Assembly (NCBI RefSeq): GCF_030409325.1
Contig: NZ_JAUFPR010000002.1
Coordinates: 1,984,001-2,048,000, forward strand
From: Mucilaginibacter aquaedulcis
GTDB lineage: Bacteria; Bacteroidota; Bacteroidia; Sphingobacteriales; Sphingobacteriaceae
Direction of reading: 5' to 3'
Length of the DNA: 64,000 bases
The notes below the pieces were generated by a model. The model did not search any database and was not told the DNA's origin. It saw only the letters and a list, made by a program, of their open reading frames with translations. Shown piece by piece: positions 7,465 to 15,640 of the stretch. How positions within the stretch are numbered: position 1 is the stretch's first letter; the number at the start of each line of letters is the position of its first letter. Position numbers and translations under genes: made by a program.

Positions 7465-8604
7465 TCAGCTTAAGGCTTGTTTCAAATCCTCCAGCAAGTC
7501 CTCAATATCTTCAACACCAACGCTCAGGCGCAGCAGGTTATCTACAACCCCGGCTTTTTCGCGCTCGGCTTTGGGGATAGAGCCATGGGTCATGCTTACC
7601 GGGTGATTGATCAATGATTCTACACCTCCTAATGACTCGGCCAATGAAAATACTTTAAATGACGACGCGATGCGGAACGTCTCCTGCAGATCGGCACCTT
7701 TCAGTACAATGCTGATCATGCCGCCAAAATCACGCATTTGCCTTTTAGCCACCTCATGGTTAGGATGATCGGTAAAGCCCGGCCAGTATATTTTCTCTAC
7801 CTTAGGATGTGTTTTCAGGAACTCAGCAATCTGCCTGCCGTTCTCGCAATGGGCTTTCATGCGCAGGTGCAGGGTTTTGATGCCGCGCAGCACCAGGAAG
7901 CTATCCATAGGCCCCGGTGTAGCACCGCAGGCATTATAAATGAACCATAGTCTTTTGTACAGATCCTCGTCGTTCAACATCAAGGCCCCCATCACTACGT
8001 CAGAGTGACCTCCGATGTACTTGGTTACCGAGTGCATCACCACATCAGCACCCAGATCAATAGGGTTTTGCAGGTATGGGGAAGCAAAGGTATTATCTAC
8101 TACAAAAAGCAGGTTTTTCTCTTTGGTTATTTTACCAATAGCCTCAATATCCACCACTTGCATAGTGGGGTTGGTAGGTGTTTCAATCCAAACCAGCTTG
8201 GTTTTATCGTTGGTATACTCGCGGATGATCTCCGGGTTTGACAGGTCAAGGAAATGAAACTTGATGCCGTAGTTGGCAAATATCTTGGTAAAGATACGGT
8301 ACGAACCACCATAAAGGTCGTTTCCGGTAATTACCTCATCGCCCGGGGCAAGTAGTTTCATTACAGCATCAGTAGCACCCATACCGCTCGAAAAAGCAAG
8401 GCCGAATTTGGCATTTTCCAACGCAGCCAAACAATCTTCCAGCGCTTTGCGGGTTGGGTTGGTACCACGTGAGTACTCGTACCCCTTATTATCGCCCGGC
8501 GATTTTTGCCAGTAGGTTGAGGTCTGGTATATCGGCGTCATGATGGCGCCTGTAGTTGGATCGGGCTCCTGCCCGGCGTGTATTGCTTTAGTTGCGAATT
8601 TCAT
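7465..8604 (-). CDS. Cystathionine gamma-synthase/lyase-type PLP enzyme
   Basis: The 379-residue protein belongs to the Cys/Met-metabolism PLP enzyme family (MetB/MetC/Cgl), cytosolic fold-type I tetramers. Visible signatures: YSRGTNPT at 44-51, the cofactor-stacking region with SSGMGAT at 72-78, DNTFASPYLQNP near 170-181, and the Schiff-base lysine in HSVTKYIGGHSD (Lys195). The C-terminal SLGGVESLINHP is also typical. Length matches the family (380-400). Sequence alone does not decide between cystathionine gamma-synthase (methionine synthesis) and gamma-lyase (cysteine release), so no symbol is given. Start MKFATKAIHAGQ is the standard family N-terminus. Confidence 0.9.
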   Translation of the reverse strand: MKFATKAIHAGQEPDPTTGAIMTPIYQTSTYWQKSPGDNKGYEYSRGTNPTRKALEDCLAALENAKFGLAFSSGMGATDAVMKLLAPGDEVITGNDLYGGSYRIFTKIFANYGIKFHFLDLSNPEIIREYTNDKTKLVWIETPTNPTMQVVDIEAIGKITKEKNLLFVVDNTFASPYLQNPIDLGADVVMHSVTKYIGGHSDVVMGALMLNDEDLYKRLWFIYNACGATPGPMDSFLVLRGIKTLHLRMKAHCENGRQIAEFLKTHPKVEKIYWPGFTDHPNHEVAKRQMRDFGGMISIVLKGADLQETFRIASSFKVFSLAESLGGVESLINHPVSMTHGSIPKAEREKAGVVDNLLRLSVGVEDIEDLLEDLKQALS

Positions 8605-8610
8605 GGGTTT

Positions 8611-9176
8611 GGTGAGTGGTTGATTGAGTTAAGTGGTGAATGGTTCTTGTATGGTTGGCAGATGGGTAAATGGCTACTGTTTAATAACTACTCACTTAAT
8701 CAACCATTTACCAATTAACTAACTTCCCCCTTTTTATTTTTTAAATATTGAATGTAACCATTTATTAATTTCAAACAGCTTTCGTATTCAGTTTGAAACG
8801 ATTGTAAAATTTCTTCGGTGATCATTTTCTCATCAAAAGCGATGATCAAATGATCAAGCGTTTCTGTTAATGAACCTCTGGCCATTATACAAAATCGGAT
8901 GTTATCCTGATAATGAAAGCGCCCATGTCCCTCGGCTAAATTGTTGCCAATAGAACGTGATGAACGTATGATCTGGTCTGTCAATCTAAACTTTTCTTCA
9001 ACAGGAAACTTTTGAACCAAATCTGAAATCAAAATCCTTATTTTCCGCGCATATTTCCATGTTTCTAATTCAGTGAACGAGGCCATGTATAGTCAATTGG
9101 TAATTGTTAGTATCTAATCATTAAAATGTATTTTCAGCTAAAAACCACTCACCACTTAACCCATCAACCACTCACC
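8611..9176. mobile_element. Inverted-repeat-flanked cassette with four-helix-bundle gene
   Basis: The outer arms are 8611-8645 (GGTGAGTGGTTGATTGAGTT then AAGTGGTGAATGGTT) and 9143-9176 (AACCACTCACCACTTAACCC then ATCAACCACTCACC); they are inverted complements with one gap and about two mismatches. Degenerate internal copies of the same TGGTTGATT/AAGTG motif lie at 8678-8715. The enclosed gene belongs to the family found inside 23S rRNA intervening sequences. No transposase is present, so mobility would be in trans or is past; the label 'mobile' is inferred. Confidence 0.55.
8715..9086 (-). CDS. Four-helix-bundle protein (23S rRNA intervening-sequence protein family)
   Basis: This 123-residue protein matches the four-helix-bundle family (TIGR02436): FTELETWKYARKIRILI at the N-terminus, a central RLTDQIIRSSRSIGNNLAEGHGR and a C-terminal amphipathic helix. 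Members are encoded inside intervening sequences of 23S rRNA genes or as solitary chromosomal genes; they form homopentamers and their role is unknown. Here it is not in an rRNA gene but between metabolic and tRNA-synthetase genes, flanked by 34-35-base inverted repeats. Start MASFTELETW is the usual one. Confidence 0.9.
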   Translation of the reverse strand: MASFTELETWKYARKIRILISDLVQKFPVEEKFRLTDQIIRSSRSIGNNLAEGHGRFHYQDNIRFCIMARGSLTETLDHLIIAFDEKMITEEILQSFQTEYESCLKLINGYIQYLKNKKGEVS

Positions 9177-9180
9177 AAAA

Positions 9181-10653
9181 TTAATACGCCCTTGCAAACA
9201 GCACCCTTTGGGTTGACGGTTTGCCTGTTAAAATGCATTTACCTTCTTCCTGTTTGTTATTCAAAGGTATGCAACGGATTGTCGCTTTAGTTTCCTCTTT
9301 TATTTTTTGTTCAGTTTCTGATGTACCATCCCAATGGGCGCTGATAAAGCCGGGTTGTTCATCAAGCATGCGCTTAAACTCATCCCAGGTATCAACTTCT
9401 ACCATGTTCTCCGCACGGAAATCAAAAGCTTTTTTATAGATGTTATTTTGAATTTCTTCTAATAATGATTCAATCTGCTGCGCCAAACCTTCCTGGTTTA
9501 CGGTTTCCTTGGTTTTGGTATCGCGGCGGGCCAACTCAACGGTGCCGTTTTGCATATCGCGGCTACCAATAGCAACACGCAATGGTACGCCTTTCAGTTC
9601 GTACTCGGCAAATTTGGCTCCCGGGCGATGGGTATCGCGCTTATCAAATTTCACGGAGATGCCTTTGGCTTTCAGCTCCTTGGTTAGTCCGGCAACGTAA
9701 TTAGCTATATTATCCAGCTCTTCGTCGTGCTTGTAAATTGGCACAATTACTACCTGAATAGGAGCCAGTTTTGGAGGCAATACCAGGCCGGCATCATCAG
9801 AGTGCGCCATGATCAGTGCACCAATTAAACGGGTTGATACACCCCAAGAGGTAGCCCAAACAAAGTCCTGCTTATTATCACGGGTGGTGAACTTTACATC
9901 AAATGCTTTGGCAAAGTTCTGCCCTAAAAAGTGTGATGTTCCCGCTTGTAAAGCCTTACCATCCTGCATTAAAGCTTCAATGCAGTAGGTATCCAAAGCA
10001 CCGGCAAAACGCTCGTTGGCTGTTTTGCGGCCTTTCACTACAGGCAGCGCCATCCAGTTTTCGGCGAAGTCGGCATATACATTAAGCATTTGCTCGGTTT
10101 CGGCTATGGCTTCTTCGGCTGTAGCGTGGGCCGTGTGGCCTTCCTGCCATAAAAACTCGCTGGTGCGTAAAAACAAACGGGTGCGCATTTCCCAGCGCAT
10201 AACGTTGGCCCATTGGTTAACCAGGATAGGCAGATCGCGGTATGATTGTATCCAGCCTTTATAGGTGTTCCAGATAATGGTTTCTGATGTAGGGCGAATG
10301 ATCAGCTCTTCTTCCAGCTTGGCTTCCTCGTCAACTATGATATTACCCTCGCCATCATTTTTAAGGCGATAATGGGTTACTACGGCACATTCCTTGGCAA
10401 AACCATCAACATGGCTGGCCTCTTTACTAAAAAAGCTTTTGGGTATTAACAGCGGAAAATAAGCATTACTGTGGCCGGTTTCTTTAAACATGCCATCAAG
10501 CACGGCTTGTATTTTTTCCCATATGGAGTACCCGTAGGGCTTAATGATCATACATCCCCTAACCGGCGAATACTCGGCCATGTCAGATTTAATTACTAAG
10601 TCGTTAAACCATTGCGAATAATCTTCGTCTTTACTAATAACACCTTTGCTCAT
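9181..10653 (-). CDS. proS: Proline--tRNA ligase, archaeal/eukaryotic-type short form
   Basis: Class II aminoacyl-tRNA synthetase charging tRNA-Pro in the cytosol. It has the short ProRS architecture (about 490 residues): catalytic core with [19 protein letters not shown], the RPTSETIIW segment, [20 protein letters not shown] motif 2 (here [16 protein letters not shown]), the motif 3 region, then an anticodon-binding domain (PIQVVIVPI...) and a C-terminal zinc/extension domain. It lacks the editing insertion of bacterial-type ProRS. The open frame extends ten codons upstream to 10683, but [15 protein letters not shown] at 10653 is the family start, and a promoter-like box at 10700-10707 would leave a very short leader for the longer form. 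Confidence 0.95.
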   Translation of the reverse strand: MSKGVISKDEDYSQWFNDLVIKSDMAEYSPVRGCMIIKPYGYSIWEKIQAVLDGMFKETGHSNAYFPLLIPKSFFSKEASHVDGFAKECAVVTHYRLKNDGEGNIIVDEEAKLEEELIIRPTSETIIWNTYKGWIQSYRDLPILVNQWANVMRWEMRTRLFLRTSEFLWQEGHTAHATAEEAIAETEQMLNVYADFAENWMALPVVKGRKTANERFAGALDTYCIEALMQDGKALQAGTSHFLGQNFAKAFDVKFTTRDNKQDFVWATSWGVSTRLIGALIMAHSDDAGLVLPPKLAPIQVVIVPIYKHDEELDNIANYVAGLTKELKAKGISVKFDKRDTHRPGAKFAEYELKGVPLRVAIGSRDMQNGTVELARRDTKTKETVNQEGLAQQIESLLEEIQNNIYKKAFDFRAENMVEVDTWDEFKRMLDEQPGFISAHWDGTSETEQKIKEETKATIRCIPLNNKQEEGKCILTGKPSTQRVLFARAY

Positions 10654-10699
10654 ACTGATTGTAAATAGATATTGGCTATACAATTATTGTATATTGCGC

Positions 10700-10707
10700 C
10701 AAATTTA
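10700..10707 (-). promoter_or_regulatory. Candidate Bacteroidota -7 box for proS
   Basis: On the minus strand this reads TAAATTTG, a match to the Bacteroidota TAnnTTTG -7 consensus, about 47 bases before the chosen proS start. No convincing TTTG -33 element was found at the right distance, so this is a weak call. Confidence 0.35.
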
Positions 10708-10751
10708 TAAATTTAAAAGTTAATTGACCTTGCACTTTTTACTTACCTGAC

Positions 10752-11618
10752 ATGAAACGGAACATTGCAATAGGAATTTTTCTGATCGGTGCCATGGCAC
10801 TGAGTTCCTGCTCAACCACAAAACTGGCAAATACCGAAAGTAGTGACGACGTTTACTTTTCAAAAGCCAAAGCCGGCGATGAGCCTACTTATGCAGCCGT
10901 GGATAATCAAAACCCTAACGTAAGCCAGGAACAGGCCTACAGTGATGATGACGACGATTATTTTTACTACGATGATTATGCCTCACGCATAAACCGTTTC
11001 AATTATTACTCTCCTTTTAGTTATTACGATAATTTATACTACGGCTATGGCAATTATGCTTTCAATAATGGCTTTAGTCTTGGCTTTAATTATGGGCCCT
11101 GGGGTTATGGATATTCTCCTTACGGTTACGGAGGCTGGGGTTTAGGCTATGGCTACGGCGGACTTGGCTGGGGCCTCGGTTTAGGCTATGGCGGATTTTA
11201 TGGCGGCGGATATGGCTACGGTTACGGCGGCTGGGGCTTAGGCTATGGCGGGGGTTTCGGTGGTTATTATACTGGTGGCACACCACGCCCAAATCGCGGA
11301 CCCGGATATAGCAGCGGTGGTGTAGGCAATGGCATTAGCAGGCCCGGATTTGGTACCCGTGTACCACCCAACAGCGGTATAGGATATATACCGGGCGGCC
11401 GTGGTGTTAACAATAGCTTTGCTCGCCCTGCACGTACAGACGCGCGCCCTTCTCGCTCTGATGCAAGCCAGGCAGCGCGCTCGCAGGAACCAAGGCCTGT
11501 AATGCAGCAACCTAATATTGATCGTTCATCTCCATCACCTTCCAACAACTCGGGCGGGGGCTCCAGAAGCTCAAGCGGAGGCAGCAGCGGCGGTGGCGGC
11601 AGACCAGGCAGACCATAA
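10752..11618 (+). CDS. Gly/Tyr-rich repetitive lipoprotein
   Basis: The 288-residue protein has a lipoprotein signal (ALSSC, Cys20), an acidic segment (DDDDDYFYYDDYA, ~75-87), then a long low-complexity tract (~95-175) made of degenerate YGYGGWGLGYG units, and a Ser/Gly/Pro/Arg-rich tail ending GGGGRPGRP. The region resembles proteins often named 'vitellogenin II precursor' in Bacteroidota annotations, which is not a functional assignment. A surface or periplasmic structural role is inferred. It is divergent from proS and 20 bases upstream of an OmpP1 porin gene, so the two are likely co-transcribed and may cooperate at the outer membrane. Confidence 0.8.
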   Translation: MKRNIAIGIFLIGAMALSSCSTTKLANTESSDDVYFSKAKAGDEPTYAAVDNQNPNVSQEQAYSDDDDDYFYYDDYASRINRFNYYSPFSYYDNLYYGYGNYAFNNGFSLGFNYGPWGYGYSPYGYGGWGLGYGYGGLGWGLGLGYGGFYGGGYGYGYGGWGLGYGGGFGGYYTGGTPRPNRGPGYSSGGVGNGISRPGFGTRVPPNSGIGYIPGGRGVNNSFARPARTDARPSRSDASQAARSQEPRPVMQQPNIDRSSPSPSNNSGGGSRSSSGGSSGGGGRPGRP

Positions 11619-11638
11619 CTTTATCATTCTGAGATTCT

Positions 11639-13129
11639 ATGAAAATAAAATACTTATTAACCGTAATTGCTACAGTAGCCATTACTAAAAATAGTTTTGC
11701 GCAGTACGCGCAGGATGTAGTACGTTTCTCAACGTTTCAAAATGGGTCTACATCACGTATTAAAGCCATTGGTAATGCAGGTACTGCCATTGGCGGCGAT
11801 CTGAGCTCCATTAGCGGCAACCCAGCGGGATTGGGCTTTTTTACGCACTCTGAATTTAACATAACACCTGAGTTTGATGGTTCAAAGGTAAATTCGGCCT
11901 ATTTTGGGCAAAATGCCAACACTACCAACAACCATGGCAATTTAAACAATGCTTCAGTTGTAATTTATCAGCAATTGAATATCCAAAAGGGCCGCGATAA
12001 AACCAAAGGCTGGTTAAGCATTAACTATGGTGCCGGTTACAGCCGTACCAATAACTTTTACGAGGATATTAACTACGGTGGCCGAAACCCTAACAATTCC
12101 ATATCTGATTACTTTGCAGGTATTGCCAACAACCACCCCAACGATGCGCTGGGCGGCTGGGCCTATAACCATGGCATTGTAGATAACTTTGGCACCAGTA
12201 CCAATCCTGATTATGCAAGTACGGTTTCAACACCTATAAATCAAAACGGGATCATTTCACGCACGGGCGGTCAATCAGAGTTTGATTTTGCTTTTGGCGC
12301 CAACTACAGCAATAAACTATACATTGGTGTAGGTGTTGCCATTACCGATATCAGGTACGATTATTATCGCCAGTTTACGGAAACAGGCTCTGCATCCATC
12401 CCGCCAAATGGAGGCACTGTGGGCGTACCAACCGATTTTAATTCGGCCTATGTTCAAAGCCAGTCGACCCGGGGTAACGGGGCCAATATTAAACTGGGCG
12501 TTATTTATAAACCTATTGAGGCATTACGTTTAGGTTTCACCTTTACATCACCAACCTATTACAGTATTGATGATAGCTACAATGAAGGCCTAACCACCAA
12601 CATTAATGGCCGGGCATCGCAAAGCGACCAGCTGGGCGCCAGTTCATTTACTTACGATATGCGCACACCGCTAAAGTTAGCAGGCGGCGCGGCCTTTTTT
12701 ATAGGTAAATATGGTTTCATAAGCGGTGATGTGGAATACATTGACTATGCCAGCGCTCACATCAACAGCAACCAGGATTTTGATAATACATCAGATATTA
12801 ACCAGATTAAAGCCGATTATCGTTCAACCATCAATGTGCATGTAGGTGCCGAGGCCCGTGTTACCAGCATGTTTTACCTGCGCGGTGGTTATAGCCAACA
12901 AGGCAGTCCTTTTAAAAACAACAGCACTGCTACAGATATAACAGGTGATATTAAAACCGTAACCGGCGGCATAGGCCTGCGTTTTGGCGCTTATTATGTT
13001 GACGCCACTTATGCACACATAACAGGCTCTGAGGTGATAACCCCATATCTGATTGATGCAGGAAACCCAACAGCCAGTTTCAAAAAAACAAACAACAACG
13101 CGTTCCTTACCCTTGGATACCGTTTTTAA
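11639..13129 (+). CDS. OmpP1/FadL/TodX-family outer membrane transport protein
   Basis: A 496-residue beta-barrel protein that by family would carry hydrophobic molecules across the outer membrane. Evidence: a signal peptide of 21 residues (ending NSFAQ), the family N-terminal region with the NPAGLG motif at 61-66, repeated aromatic/glycine beta strands, LGVIYKPIEALRLGFTFTSP (strongly FadL-like) near 285-305, and a C-terminal phenylalanine (LTLGYRF) as expected for barrel insertion by BAM. The substrate cannot be read from the sequence. It follows the Gly-rich lipoprotein by 20 bases. Confidence 0.9.
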   Translation: MKIKYLLTVIATVAITKNSFAQYAQDVVRFSTFQNGSTSRIKAIGNAGTAIGGDLSSISGNPAGLGFFTHSEFNITPEFDGSKVNSAYFGQNANTTNNHGNLNNASVVIYQQLNIQKGRDKTKGWLSINYGAGYSRTNNFYEDINYGGRNPNNSISDYFAGIANNHPNDALGGWAYNHGIVDNFGTSTNPDYASTVSTPINQNGIISRTGGQSEFDFAFGANYSNKLYIGVGVAITDIRYDYYRQFTETGSASIPPNGGTVGVPTDFNSAYVQSQSTRGNGANIKLGVIYKPIEALRLGFTFTSPTYYSIDDSYNEGLTTNINGRASQSDQLGASSFTYDMRTPLKLAGGAAFFIGKYGFISGDVEYIDYASAHINSNQDFDNTSDINQIKADYRSTINVHVGAEARVTSMFYLRGGYSQQGSPFKNNSTATDITGDIKTVTGGIGLRFGAYYVDATYAHITGSEVITPYLIDAGNPTASFKKTNNNAFLTLGYRF

Positions 13130-13148
13130 TATTTTTCAAGAGAAAAAA

Positions 13149-13207
13149 AAAGACACATATGATGCGTCTCTACGGTGATATTGTAGAGGCGCATCATATG
13201 CGTCTTT
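13149..13207. terminator. Long hairpin between convergent genes
   Basis: Arms 13149-13173 (AAAGACACATATGATGCGTC then TCTAC) and 13183-13207 (GTAGAGGCGCATCATATGCG then TCTTT) pair with two mismatches around a 9-base loop. It starts 19 bases past the porin stop and ends 21 bases before the lipocalin stop, so it can serve both strands. The hairpin sequence also resembles dispersed repeats common in related genomes. Confidence 0.6.
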
Positions 13208-13228
13208 CTGCATAAGTCCTTTCTTTAG

Positions 13229-13765
13229 TTAAATACTTGATACATCTGCTATCTGCTCGGTTTTTACCAGGTTCCGTACATCAAAACCTTTATCGGCTGC
13301 ACGTACAACGAGCTCATTATATGTTTGCTCGTCAAGCGTTGGGCGACGGCTTAGTATCCATAAGTAGTTTCGGTTGGGATGCCCCACTACTGCATAGCTG
13401 TAATCTTTGGCCAGATCAATTATCCAGTACTTACCTTTAATAGGCCAAAAAAACTGTACCTCAAGTTTCGCGTTGGTATGGTCGGTAACAAAGGCACGGC
13501 CTTCGGTAACTTTTAATTTGTCATTTTGAATACAGCGGTTTTTAACAATTACGGAGCCATCTTCGGTCAAACCGTAAGTGGCCGAGGTGCATATGCAGCC
13601 TTTTTCAAAAGACTGCGGAAAGGCGGCTATCTCAAACCAGGTACCCATATATTTCTTTAATTCTACGTATTTAACAGTTTCAAGAGGTTTGCAGCGGGCC
13701 TGCAAGGCCAGCGCGGTTAAACCCAAACCTAAAACTACAGAAGTTGCTAAAATCTCTTTTTTCAT
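13229..13765 (-). CDS. Lipocalin family protein (Blc-like)
   Basis: The protein (178 residues from this start) is a bacterial lipocalin. The signature GTWFEIAAFPQSFEKGC near residue 40 of the mature region, NRCIQNDK, then FFWPIKGKYWIIDLAKDYSYAVVGHPNRNYLWILSR and the final helix match Blc. The family binds lipids or other hydrophobic ligands at the envelope. MKKEILATSVVLGLGLTALAL is a membrane-directing leader; a Cys at residue 25 follows it but the lipobox is not clean. The frame runs further upstream to 13822, but that extension puts hydrophilic residues before the leader, so 13765 is chosen. Confidence 0.88.
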   Translation of the reverse strand: MKKEILATSVVLGLGLTALALQARCKPLETVKYVELKKYMGTWFEIAAFPQSFEKGCICTSATYGLTEDGSVIVKNRCIQNDKLKVTEGRAFVTDHTNAKLEVQFFWPIKGKYWIIDLAKDYSYAVVGHPNRNYLWILSRRPTLDEQTYNELVVRAADKGFDVRNLVKTEQIADVSSI

Positions 13766-13846
13766 ACAACAACAACGATTACCGGGCTCAAAAAGTTTAG
13801 CCAATGTCCACATAATTGTCACCTTAAATGCCTGAGTATATTTAAT

Positions 13847-13854
13847 TACCTTTG
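13847..13854 (+). promoter_or_regulatory. Candidate Bacteroidota -7 box
   Basis: TACCTTTG, followed by CG, matches the TAnnTTTG consensus exactly and lies 34 bases upstream of the ATG at 13889. A TTG at 13816-13818 is too far away to be a good -33 element. Confidence 0.45.
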
Positions 13855-13888
13855 CGCCAATCTGTTAAAATCAAGCTACAGCAAGGTA

Positions 13889-14695
13889 ATGGCTACACAA
13901 ATGAACATCAGTATTTTAGGCTGCGGCTGGTATGGCCTGGCACTGGCAAAAGCCCTCATAGGTGCAGGCCACAGGGTAAAAGGCTCAACAACCTCGGCAC
14001 AAAAAACAGCAACATTGGCAGCGGATGGTATTGAACCTTATGTAGTAAATTTTAGTGCCGATACAGCAGACTATGACCCTGATTTTTTCAGTTGCGATGT
14101 GTTGTTTATTGCTATCCCGCCAAAAAGCCGATCGGGCGAGGGAGCGGCTTACGGCCCTAAGATACAGGCCATGATCAGGGCAATAAAGCAACATGGTGTT
14201 CAACAGGTAGTATTCATCAGCTCTACCGGTGTTTATGCTGATTTGAACCATGAAGTTACCGAAAACATCAACCCGGAGCCAAATACCGAGGCTGGTAAAA
14301 TATTACTGCAGGCCGAAGAACTTTTTGGTAACGAAACTTCCTTCAAAACGAGCATCATCCGCTTTGCGGGATTAATAGGGCCCGGTCGCGATCCCGGCCG
14401 CTTTTTTGCCGGGAAGAAAGATATTCCCAACGGTAATGCTCCCGTTAACCTCATCCATTTAGATGATTGTATTGGCCTGAGTATGGCTATATTGAATAAG
14501 CAGGCCTTTGGTTATTTATTTAATGGTTGCTCTCCTGATCATCCTATCCGGTCGGCTTTTTATACACAGGCTACTGCTAATTCGGGCTTAGAAACACCTG
14601 TTTTTATTCCGGAATTAAAAGAGTGGAAAATTGTAAGAAGTGCAATCGTTCAAGCTGTATTAGGCTATCAGTATCAGGTTGATAAGCTGCTGTAG
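13889..14695 (+). CDS. NAD(P)-binding epimerase/SDR-like oxidoreductase (YeeZ-type)
   Basis: A 268-residue cytosolic protein with an N-terminal Rossmann fold: ISILGCGWYGLALAKALI (residues 6-23) is the Gly-rich dinucleotide loop, then GHRVKGSTTS. The family resembles extended SDRs such as YeeZ (uncharacterised sugar-nucleotide epimerase-like). VVFISSTGVYAD near 110-121 gives the Ser of the active site; a classical YxxxK pair is not obvious, as is common in this subfamily. Substrate unknown. A second ATG at 13901 (MNISILGCG) is an equally plausible start. It is a single gene with its own -7-like box. Confidence 0.8.
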   Translation: MATQMNISILGCGWYGLALAKALIGAGHRVKGSTTSAQKTATLAADGIEPYVVNFSADTADYDPDFFSCDVLFIAIPPKSRSGEGAAYGPKIQAMIRAIKQHGVQQVVFISSTGVYADLNHEVTENINPEPNTEAGKILLQAEELFGNETSFKTSIIRFAGLIGPGRDPGRFFAGKKDIPNGNAPVNLIHLDDCIGLSMAILNKQAFGYLFNGCSPDHPIRSAFYTQATANSGLETPVFIPELKEWKIVRSAIVQAVLGYQYQVDKLL

Positions 14696-14750
14696 TTGTA
14701 CTCTCGCCGTTGTTAGCGTTGTAACCAGAGGTATTCGGAATAGACAAAAA

Positions 14751-14891
14751 GGTTGTCATTTCGATGAGGAACGAGGAGAAATATTATGAATCAAGCAATC
14801 CTCTGAGACATAACATAAACTAAAAGAAAAACCCCTCTTTCCGCCGTAGGCGAACAGAGGGGTGATAAGCGCAGCGATGTCGGGGTGAGTC
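14751..14891. repeat. Adjacent partial copies of repeat families B and A
   Basis: 14751-14782 (GGTTGTCATTTCGATGAGGA then ACGAGGAGAAAT) is half of a family B element. 14830-14891 (ACCCCTCTTTCCGCCGTAGG ... GCGCAGCGATGTCGGGGTGA) is the right half of family A. The gap 14696-14944 between convergent genes holds nothing else I can support. Confidence 0.55.
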
Positions 14892-14944
14892 AATTGATAA
14901 ACTACTACACTAACTGCAGCCCTTTCTTTAATTTATTGCAATCA

Positions 14945-15565
14945 TTATGCTAATATCCCATTGGCCAGTTGCAGCTCATCTGCACTGATGGTATGCATGC
15001 GGCCTTTATATATTTTGAGGGTAACGCTTGCATTTAGCCCTTCAATAATAGTTTTGCTTTCGTTTACCCGGCTTACCGGTACGTGGGTATCAGGGTCGCC
15101 GGTGGTGATGAGGACCGGGGTGTTATTAAAATCACCTTTGTAATTATCGTTGATCAGCTGTTCGCCAATTAAGCCACCTGTGAGCGCTATTACGCCACCA
15201 TAACGGCCAGCATTACGGGTTACATACTCCAGGGTTAAACAGGCACCCTGCGAAAAGCCGAGAAAATAAATATTTTCCTGTGTTATGCCCTGCTTTTTGA
15301 TATCCTCTACCAGATCGCCAATAATAGCCAGGGCCGAATCAAGCGCGGGCTGGTTATTAGCAACCGGGGCCATAAAGCTGTAAGGGTACCAGCTATGCTC
15401 GGTAGCCTGCGGCGCAAAAATGGCGTAACCATCAAGTTTCAGATGATCTTTCAAGGTGATGATACTTGCTGCCGATGCACCACGCCCATGCAACATGATA
15501 ATGGCTTTGCTGGCCTTCTCGGCCGGGGTGCCCGCTGTAAGTATTTGTTTATGATGAATATACAT
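14945..15565 (-). CDS. Phospholipase/carboxylesterase-family hydrolase (MhqD-like)
   Basis: A 206-residue alpha/beta hydrolase. LHGRGAS near 25-31 forms the oxyanion region, GFSQG at 103-107 holds the nucleophile (Ser105), GDPDTHVP places the acid at Asp159 and GRMH the histidine at His191, so a full triad is present. Length and motifs fit the short carboxylesterase family that includes Bacillus MhqD. It lies 75 bases after a ring-cleaving dioxygenase on the same strand, the same two-gene content as the Bacillus mhqNOD operon (MhqO dioxygenase, MhqD hydrolase), which supports a quinone/aromatic detoxification role by inference. Confidence 0.85.
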   Translation of the reverse strand: MYIHHKQILTAGTPAEKASKAIIMLHGRGASAASIITLKDHLKLDGYAIFAPQATEHSWYPYSFMAPVANNQPALDSALAIIGDLVEDIKKQGITQENIYFLGFSQGACLTLEYVTRNAGRYGGVIALTGGLIGEQLINDNYKGDFNNTPVLITTGDPDTHVPVSRVNESKTIIEGLNASVTLKIYKGRMHTISADELQLANGILA

Positions 15566-15594
15566 GATTTGTGCTGTTAAAGATCAAATAATTA

Positions 15595-15631
15595 AGCTGC
15601 TCATCCGCCGGGTGAAGGCGGATGAGCAGCT
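15595..15631. terminator. Perfect intergenic hairpin between dioxygenase and hydrolase genes
   Basis: Arms AGCTGCTCATCCGCC (15595-15609) and its exact complement (15617-15631) surround a 7-base loop. On the minus strand it is followed by TAATTATTT, a poor T tract, so it may reduce rather than stop transcription into the downstream hydrolase gene. Confidence 0.5.
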
Positions 15632-15640
15632 GTTATTTTG

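Noticed and set aside
8611..8720. Possible CRISPR-like repeated units
   Set aside because: Units are degenerate, in both orientations and without regular spacers; they form inverted repeats around the four-helix-bundle gene instead. No cas gene is present.
11086..11548. Overlapping minus-strand frames in the Gly-rich gene
   Set aside because: Products of low-complexity GGC/TAC-rich coding sequence read in reverse; no start context or family.
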